The notes beneath the pieces were generated by a model that was given only the letters and a program-made list of their open reading frames with translations, did no database searches and was not told where the DNA came from. Made by a program: the position numbers and the translations under genes. This document shows positions 9,636 through 18,217 of a stretch of 64,000 nt of DNA, in pieces. This DNA comes from Pseudomonas citrullilanati (GTDB lineage Bacteria > Pseudomonadota > Gammaproteobacteria > Pseudomonadales > Pseudomonadaceae), in contig NZ_JAUQOP010000004.1 of assembly GCF_030580855.1 (NCBI RefSeq), forward strand, positions 1 through 64,000, read 5' to 3'. Position 1 is the stretch's first letter. Each line of letters begins with the position of its first letter.

Positions 9636-10199
9636 TTAGATCTTGCCGACCAGGTCCAGGGACGGAGCCAGGGTGGCCTCGCCTTCTTTCCACTTGGCTG
9701 GGCAGACTTCGCCCGGGTGAGCGGCAACGTACTGGGCAGCCTTGATCTTGCGCAGCAGCTCGGAAGCGTCACGGCCTACACCGCCATCGTTGATTTCAAC
9801 GATCTTGATCTGGCCTTCCGGGTTGATCACGAAGGTACCGCGGTCAGCCAGGCCGGCCTCTTCGATGAGCACGTCGAAGTTGCGGGAGATGGCCAGGGTC
9901 GGGTCGCCGATCATGGTGTACTGGATCTTGCCGATGGCTGGCGAAGTGTTGTGCCAGGCCGCGTGGGCGAAGTGAGTGTCGGTGGACACGCTGTAGATCT
10001 CGACGCCCAGTTTCTGGAACTCGGCGTAGTTGTCGGCCAGGTCTTCCAATTCGGTTGGGCAGACGAAGGTGAAGTCGGCTGGGTAGAAGAATACGACAGA
10101 CCACTTGCCTTTCAGGTCGGCGTCCGATACTTCGACGAAGGCGCCGTTTTTGAAGGCGGTTGCTTTGAACGGTTTGACTTGGCTGTTGATGATAGGCAT
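9636..10199 (-). CDS. ahpC: Alkyl hydroperoxide reductase subunit C (2-Cys peroxiredoxin)
   Basis: A 187-residue peroxidase that reduces H2O2, organic peroxides and peroxynitrite. The peroxidatic Cys is in [12 protein letters not shown] (about residue 47) and the resolving Cys in GEVCPAKW (about residue 166). The C-terminal tail is the short AhpC type. The start at 10199 ([13 protein letters not shown]) is the family start. It is the first gene of an ahpC-ahpF unit behind an OxyR-type site at 10268-10304. Confidence 0.97.
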   Translation of the reverse strand: MPIINSQVKPFKATAFKNGAFVEVSDADLKGKWSVVFFYPADFTFVCPTELEDLADNYAEFQKLGVEIYSVSTDTHFAHAAWHNTSPAIGKIQYTMIGDPTLAISRNFDVLIEEAGLADRGTFVINPEGQIKIVEINDGGVGRDASELLRKIKAAQYVAAHPGEVCPAKWKEGEATLAPSLDLVGKI

Positions 10200-10267
10200 C
10201 GATGTTTCTCCGTCAGGGTTGAAAAGTTGATGGAGAGAATCTTAACCACTCATGCCCGGCCTGGCTC

Positions 10268-10304
10268 ATTGGCAAAGCTCATGCGAATGATTGGTTTTGG
10301 CTAT
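10268..10304 (-). promoter_or_regulatory. Predicted OxyR-binding site upstream of ahpC
   Basis: On the minus strand the region reads ATAG-N7-CAAT-N7-ATGA-N7-CAAT. This matches the spacing of the OxyR consensus (ATAG-N7-CTAT-N7-ATAG-N7-CTAT) exactly and keeps 11 of 16 consensus bases. It lies 69-105 bp upstream of the ahpC start. OxyR control of ahpC is well established in Pseudomonas; the site itself is a prediction. Confidence 0.7.
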
Positions 10305-10387
10305 CAGGGAACTCTATAGATAGAAGAAATCTGTCGCCGCTGCGAAGCCCGCGATTCTTCGATGTCTTCGAAAATCGCGGGCTAGGC

Positions 10388-10524
10388 CCTGCCTGAAATG
10401 TGTCTGCGCGAAGGCCAGACAAGGCGAAACGGGGCGAGGAAGCGCAGTGTACTGGAGTACATGAGCATTCCGAGCCCCGTTTCAACGCAGTATGGGCGAG
10501 TGCAGACCATTTCAGGCAGAGCTA
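10388..10524. repeat. Long imperfect palindrome of about 137 bp
   Basis: Outer arms CTGCCTGAAATG and CATTTCAGGCAG, inner arms GAAACGGGGC and GCCCCGTTTC, and a central TGTACTGGAGTACA dyad make three nested inverted blocks. It lies just after gor and looks like a dispersed, non-coding palindromic element unrelated to the two REP families. Only one copy is present here. Confidence 0.7.
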
Positions 10525-10537
10525 GCGGGCTCGTGGA

Positions 10538-11893
10538 TCAGGCCGTGGGGGTACGCATGGTAACGAACTCTTCGGCGGCCGTCGGGTGCACGCCGATGGT
10601 TTCGTCGAAATCACGCTTGGTGGCGCCGGCCTTGAGGGCGATGGCCAGGCCCTGGACGATCTCACCGGCATCCGGGCCGACCATATGGCAACCCAGCACC
10701 TTGTCGGTCTGCCCATCGACCACCAGTTTCATCAGGGTACGCTCCTGGCAATCGGTCAGGGTCAGCTTCATCGGCCGGAAACGGCTTTCGAAGATCTGCA
10801 CCTGGTAACCCTCCTCCCGGGCCTGTTCCTCGGTCAGGCCCACCGTGCCAATATTCGGCAAGCTGAACACGGCCGTGGGGATCATCCGGTAATCCACCAG
10901 GCGATACTGCTCCGGCTTGAACAGGCGTCGCGCCACAGCCATGCCCTCGGCCAGGGCGACCGGCGTGAGCTGGACGCGGCCGATCACATCGCCAATGGCC
11001 AGGATCGACGGCTCGGCGGTTTCGTACTGCTCGTTGACCTGGACAAAGCCCTTGTCGTCCAGGGTCACCCGGGTGTTCTCCAGGCCGAGGTTGTCGAGCA
11101 TCGGGCGGCGACCGGTGGCGTAGAATACGCAGTCGGTAAGCACGCTGCGACCGTCCTTGAGCGTGACCTTGAGGCTGCCGTCGTCCAACTTGTCGATGCG
11201 TTCGATGTCGGCGTTGAATTGCAGGTCCAGGCCACGGCGCGCCAGCTCTTCGGCCAGGTGCTTGCGCACCGCGCCGTCAAAACCACGCAGGAACAGGTCG
11301 CCTCGATAGAGCAAGGATGCCTGGGCGCCCATGCCATGGAAGATCCCGGCGAATTCCACCGCAATGTAGCCACCGCCGACCACGATGACCCGCTTGGGCA
11401 GTTCCTTGAGGAAGAACGCCTCGTTGGAACTGATGGCGTGCTCGCGTCCCGGAATGTCCGGGATCATCGGCCAGCCGCCGGTGGCGACCAGGATGTGCCG
11501 GGCGGTGTAGCGCTGGCCATTGATCTCGACTTCGTTGGGCCCGGTCAGACGCGCATGGCCTTCGTGCAACACCACGCCGCTGTTGACCAGCAGGTTGCGG
11601 TAGATCCCGTTGAGGCGATTGATTTCCCGGTCCTTGTTGGCGATCAGCGTGGCCCAGTCGAAGCTTGCTTCGCCGGCCGTCCAGCCGTAGGCCGGCGCCT
11701 GTTCGAAGTCTTCGGCGAAGTGCGCGCCATAGACCAGCAACTTCTTCGGCACACACCCGACGTTCACGCAGGTCCCGCCCAGGTAGCGGCTTTCCGCCAC
11801 GGCCACTTTCGCCCCGAAGCCGGCGGCGAAGCGCGCCGCCCGTACCCCACCGGAACCGGCGCCAATCACATACAAGTCAAAATCGTAGGCCAT
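10538..11893 (-). CDS. gor: Glutathione-disulphide reductase
   Basis: A 451-residue FAD- and NADPH-dependent enzyme that regenerates glutathione. Visible features are the FAD motif [19 protein letters not shown] at the N-terminus, the redox-active pair [13 protein letters not shown] (about residues 40-52), the NADPH motif [13 protein letters not shown] and the C-terminal His-Glu pair [10 protein letters not shown]. The ribosome site GGAGATAG precedes the start at 11893. It is transcribed alone, toward a long palindromic repeat. Confidence 0.95.
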   Translation of the reverse strand: MAYDFDLYVIGAGSGGVRAARFAAGFGAKVAVAESRYLGGTCVNVGCVPKKLLVYGAHFAEDFEQAPAYGWTAGEASFDWATLIANKDREINRLNGIYRNLLVNSGVVLHEGHARLTGPNEVEINGQRYTARHILVATGGWPMIPDIPGREHAISSNEAFFLKELPKRVIVVGGGYIAVEFAGIFHGMGAQASLLYRGDLFLRGFDGAVRKHLAEELARRGLDLQFNADIERIDKLDDGSLKVTLKDGRSVLTDCVFYATGRRPMLDNLGLENTRVTLDDKGFVQVNEQYETAEPSILAIGDVIGRVQLTPVALAEGMAVARRLFKPEQYRLVDYRMIPTAVFSLPNIGTVGLTEEQAREEGYQVQIFESRFRPMKLTLTDCQERTLMKLVVDGQTDKVLGCHMVGPDAGEIVQGLAIALKAGATKRDFDETIGVHPTAAEEFVTMRTPTA

Positions 11894-12014
11894 TTTCTAT
11901 CTCCTTCGGCAGGCCATCAGCATACCTGCTGTTTTCACCTGAGGCAGCGTTGCAATGGTTATGGGGGCGGAAAATGGAAAAGCCAGAGGCAGGATATAAA
12001 GTTGCAGAACACAC

Positions 12015-12139
12015 CCTTGTGGCGAGGGGATTTATCCCCGCTGGGCTTCGAAGCGGCCCCAATACTCCTCCTTGAATAACGAGGTAACCAACTTGGGGTC
12101 GCTTCGCGACCCAGCGGGGATAAATCCCCTCGCCACAGG
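12015..12139. repeat. REPIN, GTGGCGAGGGGATTTATCCCC family
   Basis: Inverted pair of REP sequences between gor and galU. The left copy begins TTGTGGCGAGGGGATTTAT and the right copy is its complement. Inner arms (GGGGTCGCTTCG and its partner) also pair. Confidence 0.85.
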
Positions 12140-12175
12140 ATCATCATGGCCTTGGTAAACAATTCCCGACAGGCA

Positions 12176-12212
12176 TAAAAAATCCCCGAACCAGTCGGGG
12201 ATTTTTTCAAGG
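12176..12212 (-). terminator. Terminator downstream of galU
   Basis: Hairpin AAAAAATCCCCGA ... TCGGGGATTTTTTC about 15 nt after the galU stop on the minus strand. Confidence 0.88.
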
Positions 12213-12226
12213 CGCAGTGCCGGCTA

Positions 12227-13066
12227 TCAGTAAGCCTTGCCCGTCTTGTAGAAGTTCTCGAAGCAGAAGTTGGTCGCGTCGATGTAGCCTTCGGCACCAC
12301 CGCAGTCGAAACGCTTGCCCTTGAACTTGTAGGCCATGACGCAGCCGTTCTGGGCCTGCTTCATCAAAGCGTCGGTGATCTGGATTTCGCCGCCCTTGCC
12401 TGGCTCGGTCTGTTCGATCAGGTCGAAGATGTCCGGGGTCAGGATGTAGCGGCCGATGATCGCCAGGTTCGACGGCGCGTCTTCAGGCTTTGGTTTTTCA
12501 ACCATGCTGTGGACGCGGTAGATGTCGTCGCGGATCATTTCGCCGGCGATGACGCCGTACTTGTTGGTTTCCTGCGGGTCGACTTCCTGGATCGCGACGA
12601 TGGAGCAGCGGAACTGCTTGTACAGCTTGACCATCTGGGTCAGCACGCCGTCGCCTTCGAGGTTGACGCACAGGTCGTCCGCCAGGACCACGGCGAACGG
12701 TTCGTCACCGATCAGCGGGCGGCCGGTCAGGATCGCGTGGCCCAGGCCTTTCATTTCGGTCTGGCGGGTGTAGGAGAACGAGCACTCGTCCAGCAGTTTG
12801 CGGATGCCGACCAGGTACTTTTCCTTGTCGGTGCCCTTGATCTGGTTTTCCAACTCGTAGCTGATGTCGAAATGGTCTTCCAGTGCGCGCTTGCCACGGC
12901 CAGTCACGATGGAGATTTCCGTCAGGCCCGCATCGAGGGCCTCTTCGACGCCGTACTGGATCAGTGGCTTGTTCACCACCGGCAGCATTTCTTTGGGCAT
13001 GGCTTTAGTCGCTGGCAGGAAGCGAGTACCGTAACCGGCTGCTGGGAACAAGCATTTCTTGATCAT
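12227..13066 (-). CDS. galU: UTP-glucose-1-phosphate uridylyltransferase
   Basis: A 279-residue enzyme making UDP-glucose from UTP and glucose-1-phosphate for exopolysaccharide, LPS core and other glucosides. The nucleotide-binding N-terminus reads FPAAGYGTRFLPATKAMPKE. Other motifs are PLIQYGVEEALDAGL, the Asp-containing PFAVVLADDLC and the sugar-site motif MVEKPKPEDAPSNLAIIGRY. Length and start are standard. It is transcribed alone and ends at a strong terminator. Confidence 0.96.
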   Translation of the reverse strand: MIKKCLFPAAGYGTRFLPATKAMPKEMLPVVNKPLIQYGVEEALDAGLTEISIVTGRGKRALEDHFDISYELENQIKGTDKEKYLVGIRKLLDECSFSYTRQTEMKGLGHAILTGRPLIGDEPFAVVLADDLCVNLEGDGVLTQMVKLYKQFRCSIVAIQEVDPQETNKYGVIAGEMIRDDIYRVHSMVEKPKPEDAPSNLAIIGRYILTPDIFDLIEQTEPGKGGEIQITDALMKQAQNGCVMAYKFKGKRFDCGGAEGYIDATNFCFENFYKTGKAY

Positions 13067-13299
13067 ATAAGTCCTTGAAAAGGCGGTGTGTACGAGTTTC
13101 GGCGCAGTCTAATCAGGCAACGGGAACCTTACAATGCCCACGCTGGCCAACCGATGCCATCATAGAGAAATAAAAAACGGCGGATAGTTCAATCGTCTTT
13201 CGTTTCGAGAATTGCGGGCTCTCACTCTACGCCCATGGGCGCTGTTTGCGAGCATTTGGCGTATCATGGCGGCCTTGATCCCGCCAATGAGGCAGCTAG

Positions 13300-13512
13300 A
13301 TGTCGGCAACAAGAAACGCAAACGGTTATTCGGTCAGCCAGGGCAAGGACGGCCAATGGTGGATTATCAACTACCACGGCGAACAGGTCGCCGGCCCCTT
13401 GCCGACCAAGACCATGGCCGTGGAAGTGGCCGCGGTGTTCCAGGACGACCGCTCGGCGCCCGCCAAGGAGCGCGACACGCCCCCGCCGCGCAGCCCGCGC
13501 CGCAAGAAATAG
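13300..13512 (+). CDS. Small conserved hypothetical protein, 70 residues
   Basis: A basic small protein with a compact aromatic core (GYSVSQGKDGQWWIINYHG) and a Pro/Arg/Lys-rich tail (PPPRSPRRKK). The core faintly recalls DUF2188-like short folds, but I cannot confirm that. No signal peptide or membrane segment. It is preceded by AGGCAGCTAG, an acceptable ribosome site. It has no obvious operon partner. Function unknown. Confidence 0.6.
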   Translation: MSATRNANGYSVSQGKDGQWWIINYHGEQVAGPLPTKTMAVEVAAVFQDDRSAPAKERDTPPPRSPRRKK

Positions 13513-13627
13513 CCAGCCCTGCCTCCAGTAGATGCCCGCCGGGCATCGAACGAGGCGGTTTAGCTGTACCGGAATGGCCATTCGCTATAACCTCGCGGTT
13601 GCCCTTCCCTTCTCGATGACGATCCCG

Positions 13628-13909
13628 ATGAAAACACTTCTGGCGCTGTTTACAGTCCTGGCCCTGGCGGGCTGTGCCTCAGCAGAAAAAACCTACCTGA
13701 CCAACGGCGAACAAGGCCTCGCCATCGACTGCTCGGGCGAAGCCAATTCCTGGGCCACCTGCTATGAAAAAGCCGATGCCTCGTGCGCCGGCACCGGTTA
13801 CCGCATCGTCGGCACCGACGGCACGCCACAGGCGAAGGAAAGCGAAAAGACCCTGGGGGTCGACGTCGGCAACTACACCAGCCGCAGCGTCGTGGTGGTC
13901 TGCAAGTAA
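13628..13909 (+). CDS. Small lipoprotein, 93 residues
   Basis: The N-terminus MKTLLALFTVLALAGCAS is a lipoprotein signal with lipobox LAGC, so the mature protein begins at Cys16 and should be membrane-anchored in the periplasm. The mature part has four further cysteines (DCSG, TCYEKAD, SCAG, VVCK), suggesting two disulphides. I chose ATG at 13628 over an upstream ATG because the signal peptide starts there. It converges tail-to-tail with another lipoprotein gene. Function unknown. Confidence 0.75.
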   Translation: MKTLLALFTVLALAGCASAEKTYLTNGEQGLAIDCSGEANSWATCYEKADASCAGTGYRIVGTDGTPQAKESEKTLGVDVGNYTSRSVVVVCK

Positions 13910-13910
13910 C

Positions 13911-14261
13911 TCAGCCGGAAATACAGGCGTTGGCCGCGTCCTGCACATCGCCGGGACGCACCGGCACGTTGGACATGCTCTCGTGCAACTTGATGCTGCT
14001 GCCGCTGGAACGCTCGTCAATGTCGAACACCGCGGCCGGCAGGGACGACAGCTTGCCCGGGACGATCAGGCGCATGCCGTTCTTGTGCGGCTCCATCTGC
14101 AGCGGGCCACGGCTGCTGGCCAGGTGGTCGGCCACGCACTTGGCATACTCGTGGGGTTTCTTGCCGGAGATGACGCTCATGGTGGGCGGCGTCTGGTTGA
14201 TGTCCGATACGGACGCACATCCACCCAAGGCCAATGCCAACACCCACACGCTGCGCTTCAT
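13911..14261 (-). CDS. Small lipoprotein, 116 residues
   Basis: MKRSVWVLALALGGCAS is a lipoprotein signal with lipobox LGGC. The mature part (about 100 residues) has cysteines at AKCVADHL and ANACISG that could pair. Its stop lies one base from the stop of the converging lipoprotein gene at 13909. No domain recognised with confidence. Confidence 0.75.
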   Translation of the reverse strand: MKRSVWVLALALGGCASVSDINQTPPTMSVISGKKPHEYAKCVADHLASSRGPLQMEPHKNGMRLIVPGKLSSLPAAVFDIDERSSGSSIKLHESMSNVPVRPGDVQDAANACISG

Positions 14262-14460
14262 ATGATTCCTCCGATAAAGACCCTCGGACAGTGCGAACGC
14301 TGTTTTTCTCCAGCGCCCACCGTCTTTTTTTTGCGCTTGCGGCGATAAATGACCAAAGCCCCGGACGCCGGCCGGATATTACCCCCTGGGGCTGATAAAC
14401 TGCACACCATTGTCCTTGCTATCGTTTGATTTTGTAGAAAAAGCCCTTCTGGAGGCGCCC

Positions 14461-14763
14461 ATGAAATTCATCCACCAGCGCGAGCACCTGAACGAAGATG
14501 ACATCGTCGTCATCGAATGCTCGCAAATGTGCAACATCCGCCTGATGAACGACGCCAACTTCCGCAGCTTCAAGAACGGCGGCCGGCACACCTATCATGG
14601 CGGCGCGTTCGACACGTTCCCGGCCCGGATCACCGCCCCGAGCACCGGCTTCTGGAACATCACCATCGACACCGTCAGCCGCCGGGCCATCAGCGTCACG
14701 CGCAAGCCGACCCTGACCCACAAGATCAAGATCATCCGGCGCTCCAGCTCCAAGCTGAGCTGA
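14461..14763 (+). CDS. DUF1883 domain protein
   Basis: A 100-residue protein beginning MKFIHQREHLNEDDIVVIEC and containing GGRHTYHGGAFDTFPARITA and a Trp-centred FWNITIDT strand, matching the small beta-rich DUF1883 family. CTGGAGG sits 7 nt upstream of the ATG. No signal peptide. The family has no assigned biochemical role; some longer members are fused to TIR-type domains, which this one lacks. The next small gene follows after about 30 nt. Confidence 0.8.
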   Translation: MKFIHQREHLNEDDIVVIECSQMCNIRLMNDANFRSFKNGGRHTYHGGAFDTFPARITAPSTGFWNITIDTVSRRAISVTRKPTLTHKIKIIRRSSSKLS

Positions 14764-14795
14764 AGCATCACTCCCTTTTCATGACAGGCAAAACC

Positions 14796-14966
14796 GTGGC
14801 CCAGACGACCAAATACGTCATCAAGTACAAGCTCAACGACGAACGCCGTTTCGAATTCGCGCAGCTGGAAACCGGCACCGAAGAAGAAGCCCTGGCCGCC
14901 CTGCAGGCACTGCATGGGCAGACCGACGACGTGATCACCGACGTCAAGGTCAGCAAGGCGTTGTAG
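14796..14966 (+). CDS. Small conserved hypothetical protein, 56 residues
   Basis: Reads MAQTTKYVIKYKLNDERRFE from a GTG at 14796 with a weak AGG site upstream. An in-frame ATG at 14781 would add five residues and is the alternative. It is rich in charged residues (ETGTEEEALAALQALHG), compact and cytosolic. It lies 32 nt after the DUF1883 gene and may be cotranscribed with it. Function unknown. Confidence 0.65.
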   Translation: MAQTTKYVIKYKLNDERRFEFAQLETGTEEEALAALQALHGQTDDVITDVKVSKAL

Positions 14967-15068
14967 CGCTCGCCCCCCGGTTCGGCGGCGCGAGACCGCA
15001 AGATCCGGGGTGTTCGCCCGCGGACCCTTCGCCAGACTGGCCAATCCGACGTATCCAGGATTGTGATC

Positions 15069-15791
15069 ATGCCGCCGACCCCGCCTTCGTTGTCCCACCG
15101 CCTCGACACCCTCGACTGGCCCGCCATGGAACAGGCGCTCGACCAGGACGGCTGCGCCGTGCTGCGCAACCTGTTATCGACGCCGCAATGCCAGCGGCTC
15201 GGCGCCTTGTACGCCGAGCCCGGGCTGTTCCGCTCCCGGGTCATCATGGCCCGCCATGGGTTCGGCCGCGGCGAATACCAGTATTTCCGCTACCCGCTGC
15301 CCGACCTCGTCCAGTCACTGCGGGAAGCCTTGTATCCGCGGCTGGTGCCCCTGGCGAATCGCTGGAGTGAACGCATGGACCTCAACGTGCGCTACCCCGG
15401 CGCCCACCTGGATTTCATCCAGCGTTGCCATGCCGCCGGGCAACAACGTCCCACGCCCCTGTTGTTGCAATACGGCCCGCAGGACTACAACTGCCTGCAC
15501 CAGGACCTGTACGGCGAACAGGTGTTTCCGTTGCAGGTGGCGATCCTGCTGTCGGAGCCTTGTCGCGACTTCACCGGCGGCGAGTTCGTCCTGACCGAAC
15601 AGCGCCCGCGCATGCAGTCGCGGCCCCAGGTCATCGATCTGAAACAGGGCGATGCACTGGTGTTTGCCGTGCACCAGCGACCGGTCAAGGGCGTTCGCGG
15701 TTATTATCGGGTGAACATGCGCCATGGCGTCAGCCGCGTGCACAGCGGTCGCCGGCACACCTTGGGAATCATCTTTCATGATGCGCAGTAA
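15069..15791 (+). CDS. 2-oxoglutarate/Fe(II)-dependent oxygenase
   Basis: A 240-residue protein of the prolyl-hydroxylase-like 2OG-Fe(II) superfamily. The first two iron ligands are in NCLHQDLYGE (His-x-Asp, about residues 143-152). A distal His and a 2OG-binding Arg are expected in the C-terminal stretch RHGVSRVHSGRRHTLGIIFH. Its 3' end overlaps alkB by 14 nt, so translation is coupled, and ada follows. Placement suggests a role in nucleic-acid alkylation repair or modification, but its substrate is unknown. ATG at 15069 was preferred to a GTG two codons earlier. Confidence 0.82.
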   Translation: MPPTPPSLSHRLDTLDWPAMEQALDQDGCAVLRNLLSTPQCQRLGALYAEPGLFRSRVIMARHGFGRGEYQYFRYPLPDLVQSLREALYPRLVPLANRWSERMDLNVRYPGAHLDFIQRCHAAGQQRPTPLLLQYGPQDYNCLHQDLYGEQVFPLQVAILLSEPCRDFTGGEFVLTEQRPRMQSRPQVIDLKQGDALVFAVHQRPVKGVRGYYRVNMRHGVSRVHSGRRHTLGIIFHDAQ

Positions 15792-16458
15792 TGACACGCC
15801 GCTCACCCCGGACCTGTTCGCCGACCAGGCCCCCACCCCGCCCGGCCAGACCGAGCGCATCGGCCAGCAGGCGTTCGTCTTGCGCGGGTTCGCCCTGGCG
15901 TGGCTGGAGCGCCTGCTGCCCGCGCTGGACACGGTCTTGCAGGCCGCGCCGTTCCGGCAAATGGTCACCCCTGGCGGCTTCACCATGTCGGTCGCCTTGA
16001 CCAGTTGCGGCGCCTTGGGCTGGACCACCGACCGCCGCGGCTACCGCTATACCACCAACGATCCACAGACCGGCCAGCCCTGGCCCGGGATGCCGGCCGT
16101 GTTCCGCGAACTGGCCCAGGCTGCCGCCCGGCAGGCCGGTTTCGACGGCTTCGAGCCGGACGCCTGCCTGATCAACCGCTACGTGCCCGGCGCGCGGATG
16201 TCGCTGCACCAGGACAAGGACGAACGGGCCCTCGACGCGCCCATCGTCTCGATATCCCTGGGCTTGCCGGCCGTGTTCCAGTTCGGCGGGTTCGAGCGCA
16301 GCGACAAGAGCCAGCGCATCCCGCTGTTCCATGGCGACGCCGTGGTCTGGGGCGGCGTCGACCGGTTGCGCTATCACGGCGTGCTGCCGCTCAAGGACGG
16401 CCAGCACCCGCGCCTGGGGAGCCAGCGGATCAACCTGACGTTCCGCACCGCCGGTTGA
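15778..16458 (+). CDS. alkB: AlkB-type DNA oxidative demethylase
   Basis: A 226-residue 2OG-Fe(II) dioxygenase that removes 1-methyladenine and 3-methylcytosine lesions by oxidation. The iron site is LHQDKDE (His-x-Asp, about residue 142) with the distal His in LRYHGVLPL. The 2OG-binding arginines lie in SQRINLTFR at the C-terminus. The nucleotide-recognition region has GWTTDRRGYRYTTND. It overlaps the preceding oxygenase and is followed 73 nt later by ada, an adaptive-response grouping. Confidence 0.92.
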   Translation: MMRSNDTPLTPDLFADQAPTPPGQTERIGQQAFVLRGFALAWLERLLPALDTVLQAAPFRQMVTPGGFTMSVALTSCGALGWTTDRRGYRYTTNDPQTGQPWPGMPAVFRELAQAAARQAGFDGFEPDACLINRYVPGARMSLHQDKDERALDAPIVSISLGLPAVFQFGGFERSDKSQRIPLFHGDAVVWGGVDRLRYHGVLPLKDGQHPRLGSQRINLTFRTAG

Positions 16459-16531
16459 GGCTCCGCGATTCGACCGCAAGACCCGGAGTGTCGTCGCCTT
16501 GCAGGCTCGCTACGGTAGGCAAAACGGGCCA

Positions 16532-17620
16532 ATGGACATAACGACCATGAACAGCACTTCGAAACACCTCGCCGCCGACCAGGACCCACGCTGGGCCGCC
16601 GTGCTCGCCCGCGACCCGCGCGCCGACGGGCAATTCGTCTACGGCGTGAAGACCACCGGCATCTATTGCCACCCCAGCAGCCTCTCGCGCCTGCCCAACC
16701 CGCGCAACGTCGAGTTCTTCGACACCGCGCAACAGGCCGAGGCCGCGGGCTATCGTCCGAGCAAGCGCGCCGCCCGCGACCAGACCCAGATCGCCGCCCA
16801 GCAAGCCGCGCGGATCGCCAGTGCATGCCGGCAGATCGAGGCGGCCGACACCCTGCCCGGCCTGACCGAGCTGGCGCAGCACGCAGGCCTAAGCCCGTTT
16901 CATTTTCATCGGGTGTTCAAGGCGGTCACGGGACTGACGCCCAAGGGCTACGCCGCTGCCCACCGCTCACGCAAGGTGCGCGAACGCCTGGCCGATGGCG
17001 GCAGCATCACCGACGCGCTGTACGATGCCGGGTTCAATTCCAACAGCCGTTTCTATGCAGCCGCCGACCAGGTGCTGGGCATGAAACCCACCGACTACCG
17101 CGCCGCCGGGCAGAACACCGACATTCGCTTTGCCGTCGGCCAATGCTCCCTCGGGGCGATCCTGGTGGCCCAGAGCGAGCGTGGCGTGTGCGCGATCCTG
17201 CTGGGCGACGACCCGGACGCCCTGGTGCGGGACCTGCAGGACAAGTTCCGCCGCGCCAACCTCATCGGCGCCGACCGGGAGTTCGAGCAATTGATCGCCC
17301 AGGTGGTGGGCTTCGTCGAAGCGCCGGCACTGGGCCTGGACCTGCCTCTGGACGTGCGCGGCACGGCGTTCCAGGAACGAGTCTGGCAAGCCCTGCGGGA
17401 CATTCCCGCCGGCAGCACCGCCAGCTACGCCGAGATCGCCCAGCGCATCGGCCTGCCCAAGGCCGTGCGCGCGGTGGCCCAGGCCTGCGGTGCCAACAGC
17501 CTGGCGGTGGCGATCCCTTGCCACCGGGTGGTGCGCAGCGACGGCAACCTGTCGGGCTACCGCTGGGGCGTGGAGCGCAAGCGTCAGTTGCTGGCGCTGG
17601 AGCGCTCGTCGGGGGACTGA
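16532..17620 (+). CDS. ada: Ada-type methyltransferase/regulator with a degenerate zinc site
   Basis: A 362-residue three-part protein: an Ada zinc domain, an AraC-like helix-turn-helix (GLSPFHFHRVFKAVTGLTP) and a C-terminal O6-methylguanine methyltransferase with active site AIPCHRV (Cys about 330). In E. coli Ada four cysteines bind zinc. Here only the acceptor Cys (Cys46 in GIYCHPSS) remains; the other three positions are Ser50, Ser77 (RPSKR) and Ala80. The phosphotriester-sensing switch should therefore be altered or lost, while the methylguanine domain looks intact. The start is uncertain (ATG 16532 or 16547). Its 3' end overlaps the convergent next gene by 37 nt. Confidence 0.88.
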   Translation: MDITTMNSTSKHLAADQDPRWAAVLARDPRADGQFVYGVKTTGIYCHPSSLSRLPNPRNVEFFDTAQQAEAAGYRPSKRAARDQTQIAAQQAARIASACRQIEAADTLPGLTELAQHAGLSPFHFHRVFKAVTGLTPKGYAAAHRSRKVRERLADGGSITDALYDAGFNSNSRFYAAADQVLGMKPTDYRAAGQNTDIRFAVGQCSLGAILVAQSERGVCAILLGDDPDALVRDLQDKFRRANLIGADREFEQLIAQVVGFVEAPALGLDLPLDVRGTAFQERVWQALRDIPAGSTASYAEIAQRIGLPKAVRAVAQACGANSLAVAIPCHRVVRSDGNLSGYRWGVERKRQLLALERSSGD

Positions 17621-18072
17621 ACGCCGATGTAGATCGCCACCGATTCAGGGCCGCTGTAGACCTCGAAATCGGTGGTGAAACGGCGCACGGCTTGCGGGTT
17701 GTCGGCGAAGTACGCCCAGATCAGGCCCCAGGCCTGGATCACGCAGTCGGGCATCGGCCCCTTGGCCGAGAACACCAGGTAATCCCCGCCCTCGATGTCC
17801 ACGGCGGGGTAGCCCGGGCTCGTCGCATCGACCTGCACGCCCGCCGTCACATCGAAGTGGCCGGTGGCATCGGACTCGTAATTGGAATACACCCCGTAGA
17901 CGAACGATTCCGACTGCCTGGCAGGGATGGTATCGAACAGGCCCTCGGTGAAGAATCGCTGCCACATCGGGCCGATCCTGGCCGTGTCCGGCTGCTGCTC
18001 GTCGACGTTGCGGGTGCGCACTTGCAAACCGGCAACGCGGAAAGGTTCGACGGTCTTGAGTTTTACGTCCAT
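17584..18072 (-). CDS. GyrI-like effector-binding domain protein
   Basis: A 162-residue stand-alone effector-binding domain of the GyrI/SOUL-like (AraC_E_bind) type. It begins VKLKTVEPFRVAGLQVRTRN and contains YGVYSNYESDATGHFDVTAG and a C-terminal FEVYSGPESVAIYIGV, the typical repeated beta-alpha-beta-beta pattern. No DNA-binding domain. Such proteins bind small hydrophobic ligands or act as inhibitors; its ligand is unknown. It overlaps the 3' end of ada on the opposite strand. Confidence 0.8.
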   Translation of the reverse strand: MDVKLKTVEPFRVAGLQVRTRNVDEQQPDTARIGPMWQRFFTEGLFDTIPARQSESFVYGVYSNYESDATGHFDVTAGVQVDATSPGYPAVDIEGGDYLVFSAKGPMPDCVIQAWGLIWAYFADNPQAVRRFTTDFEVYSGPESVAIYIGVQSPDERSSASN

Positions 18073-18217
18073 GCGTCAGGCTCCTTGTGAGTGAACCGGC
18101 ATGGTAACCCGCTCGCTGTCGGGATCAAGCACCCCGGCGGATCGAAAAACTCGACTGGCCCTGGCCCTGTCACACCTGTTAAAAACACTGTTTCCTTCTG
18201 CCGTCGGAGACCCGCAC

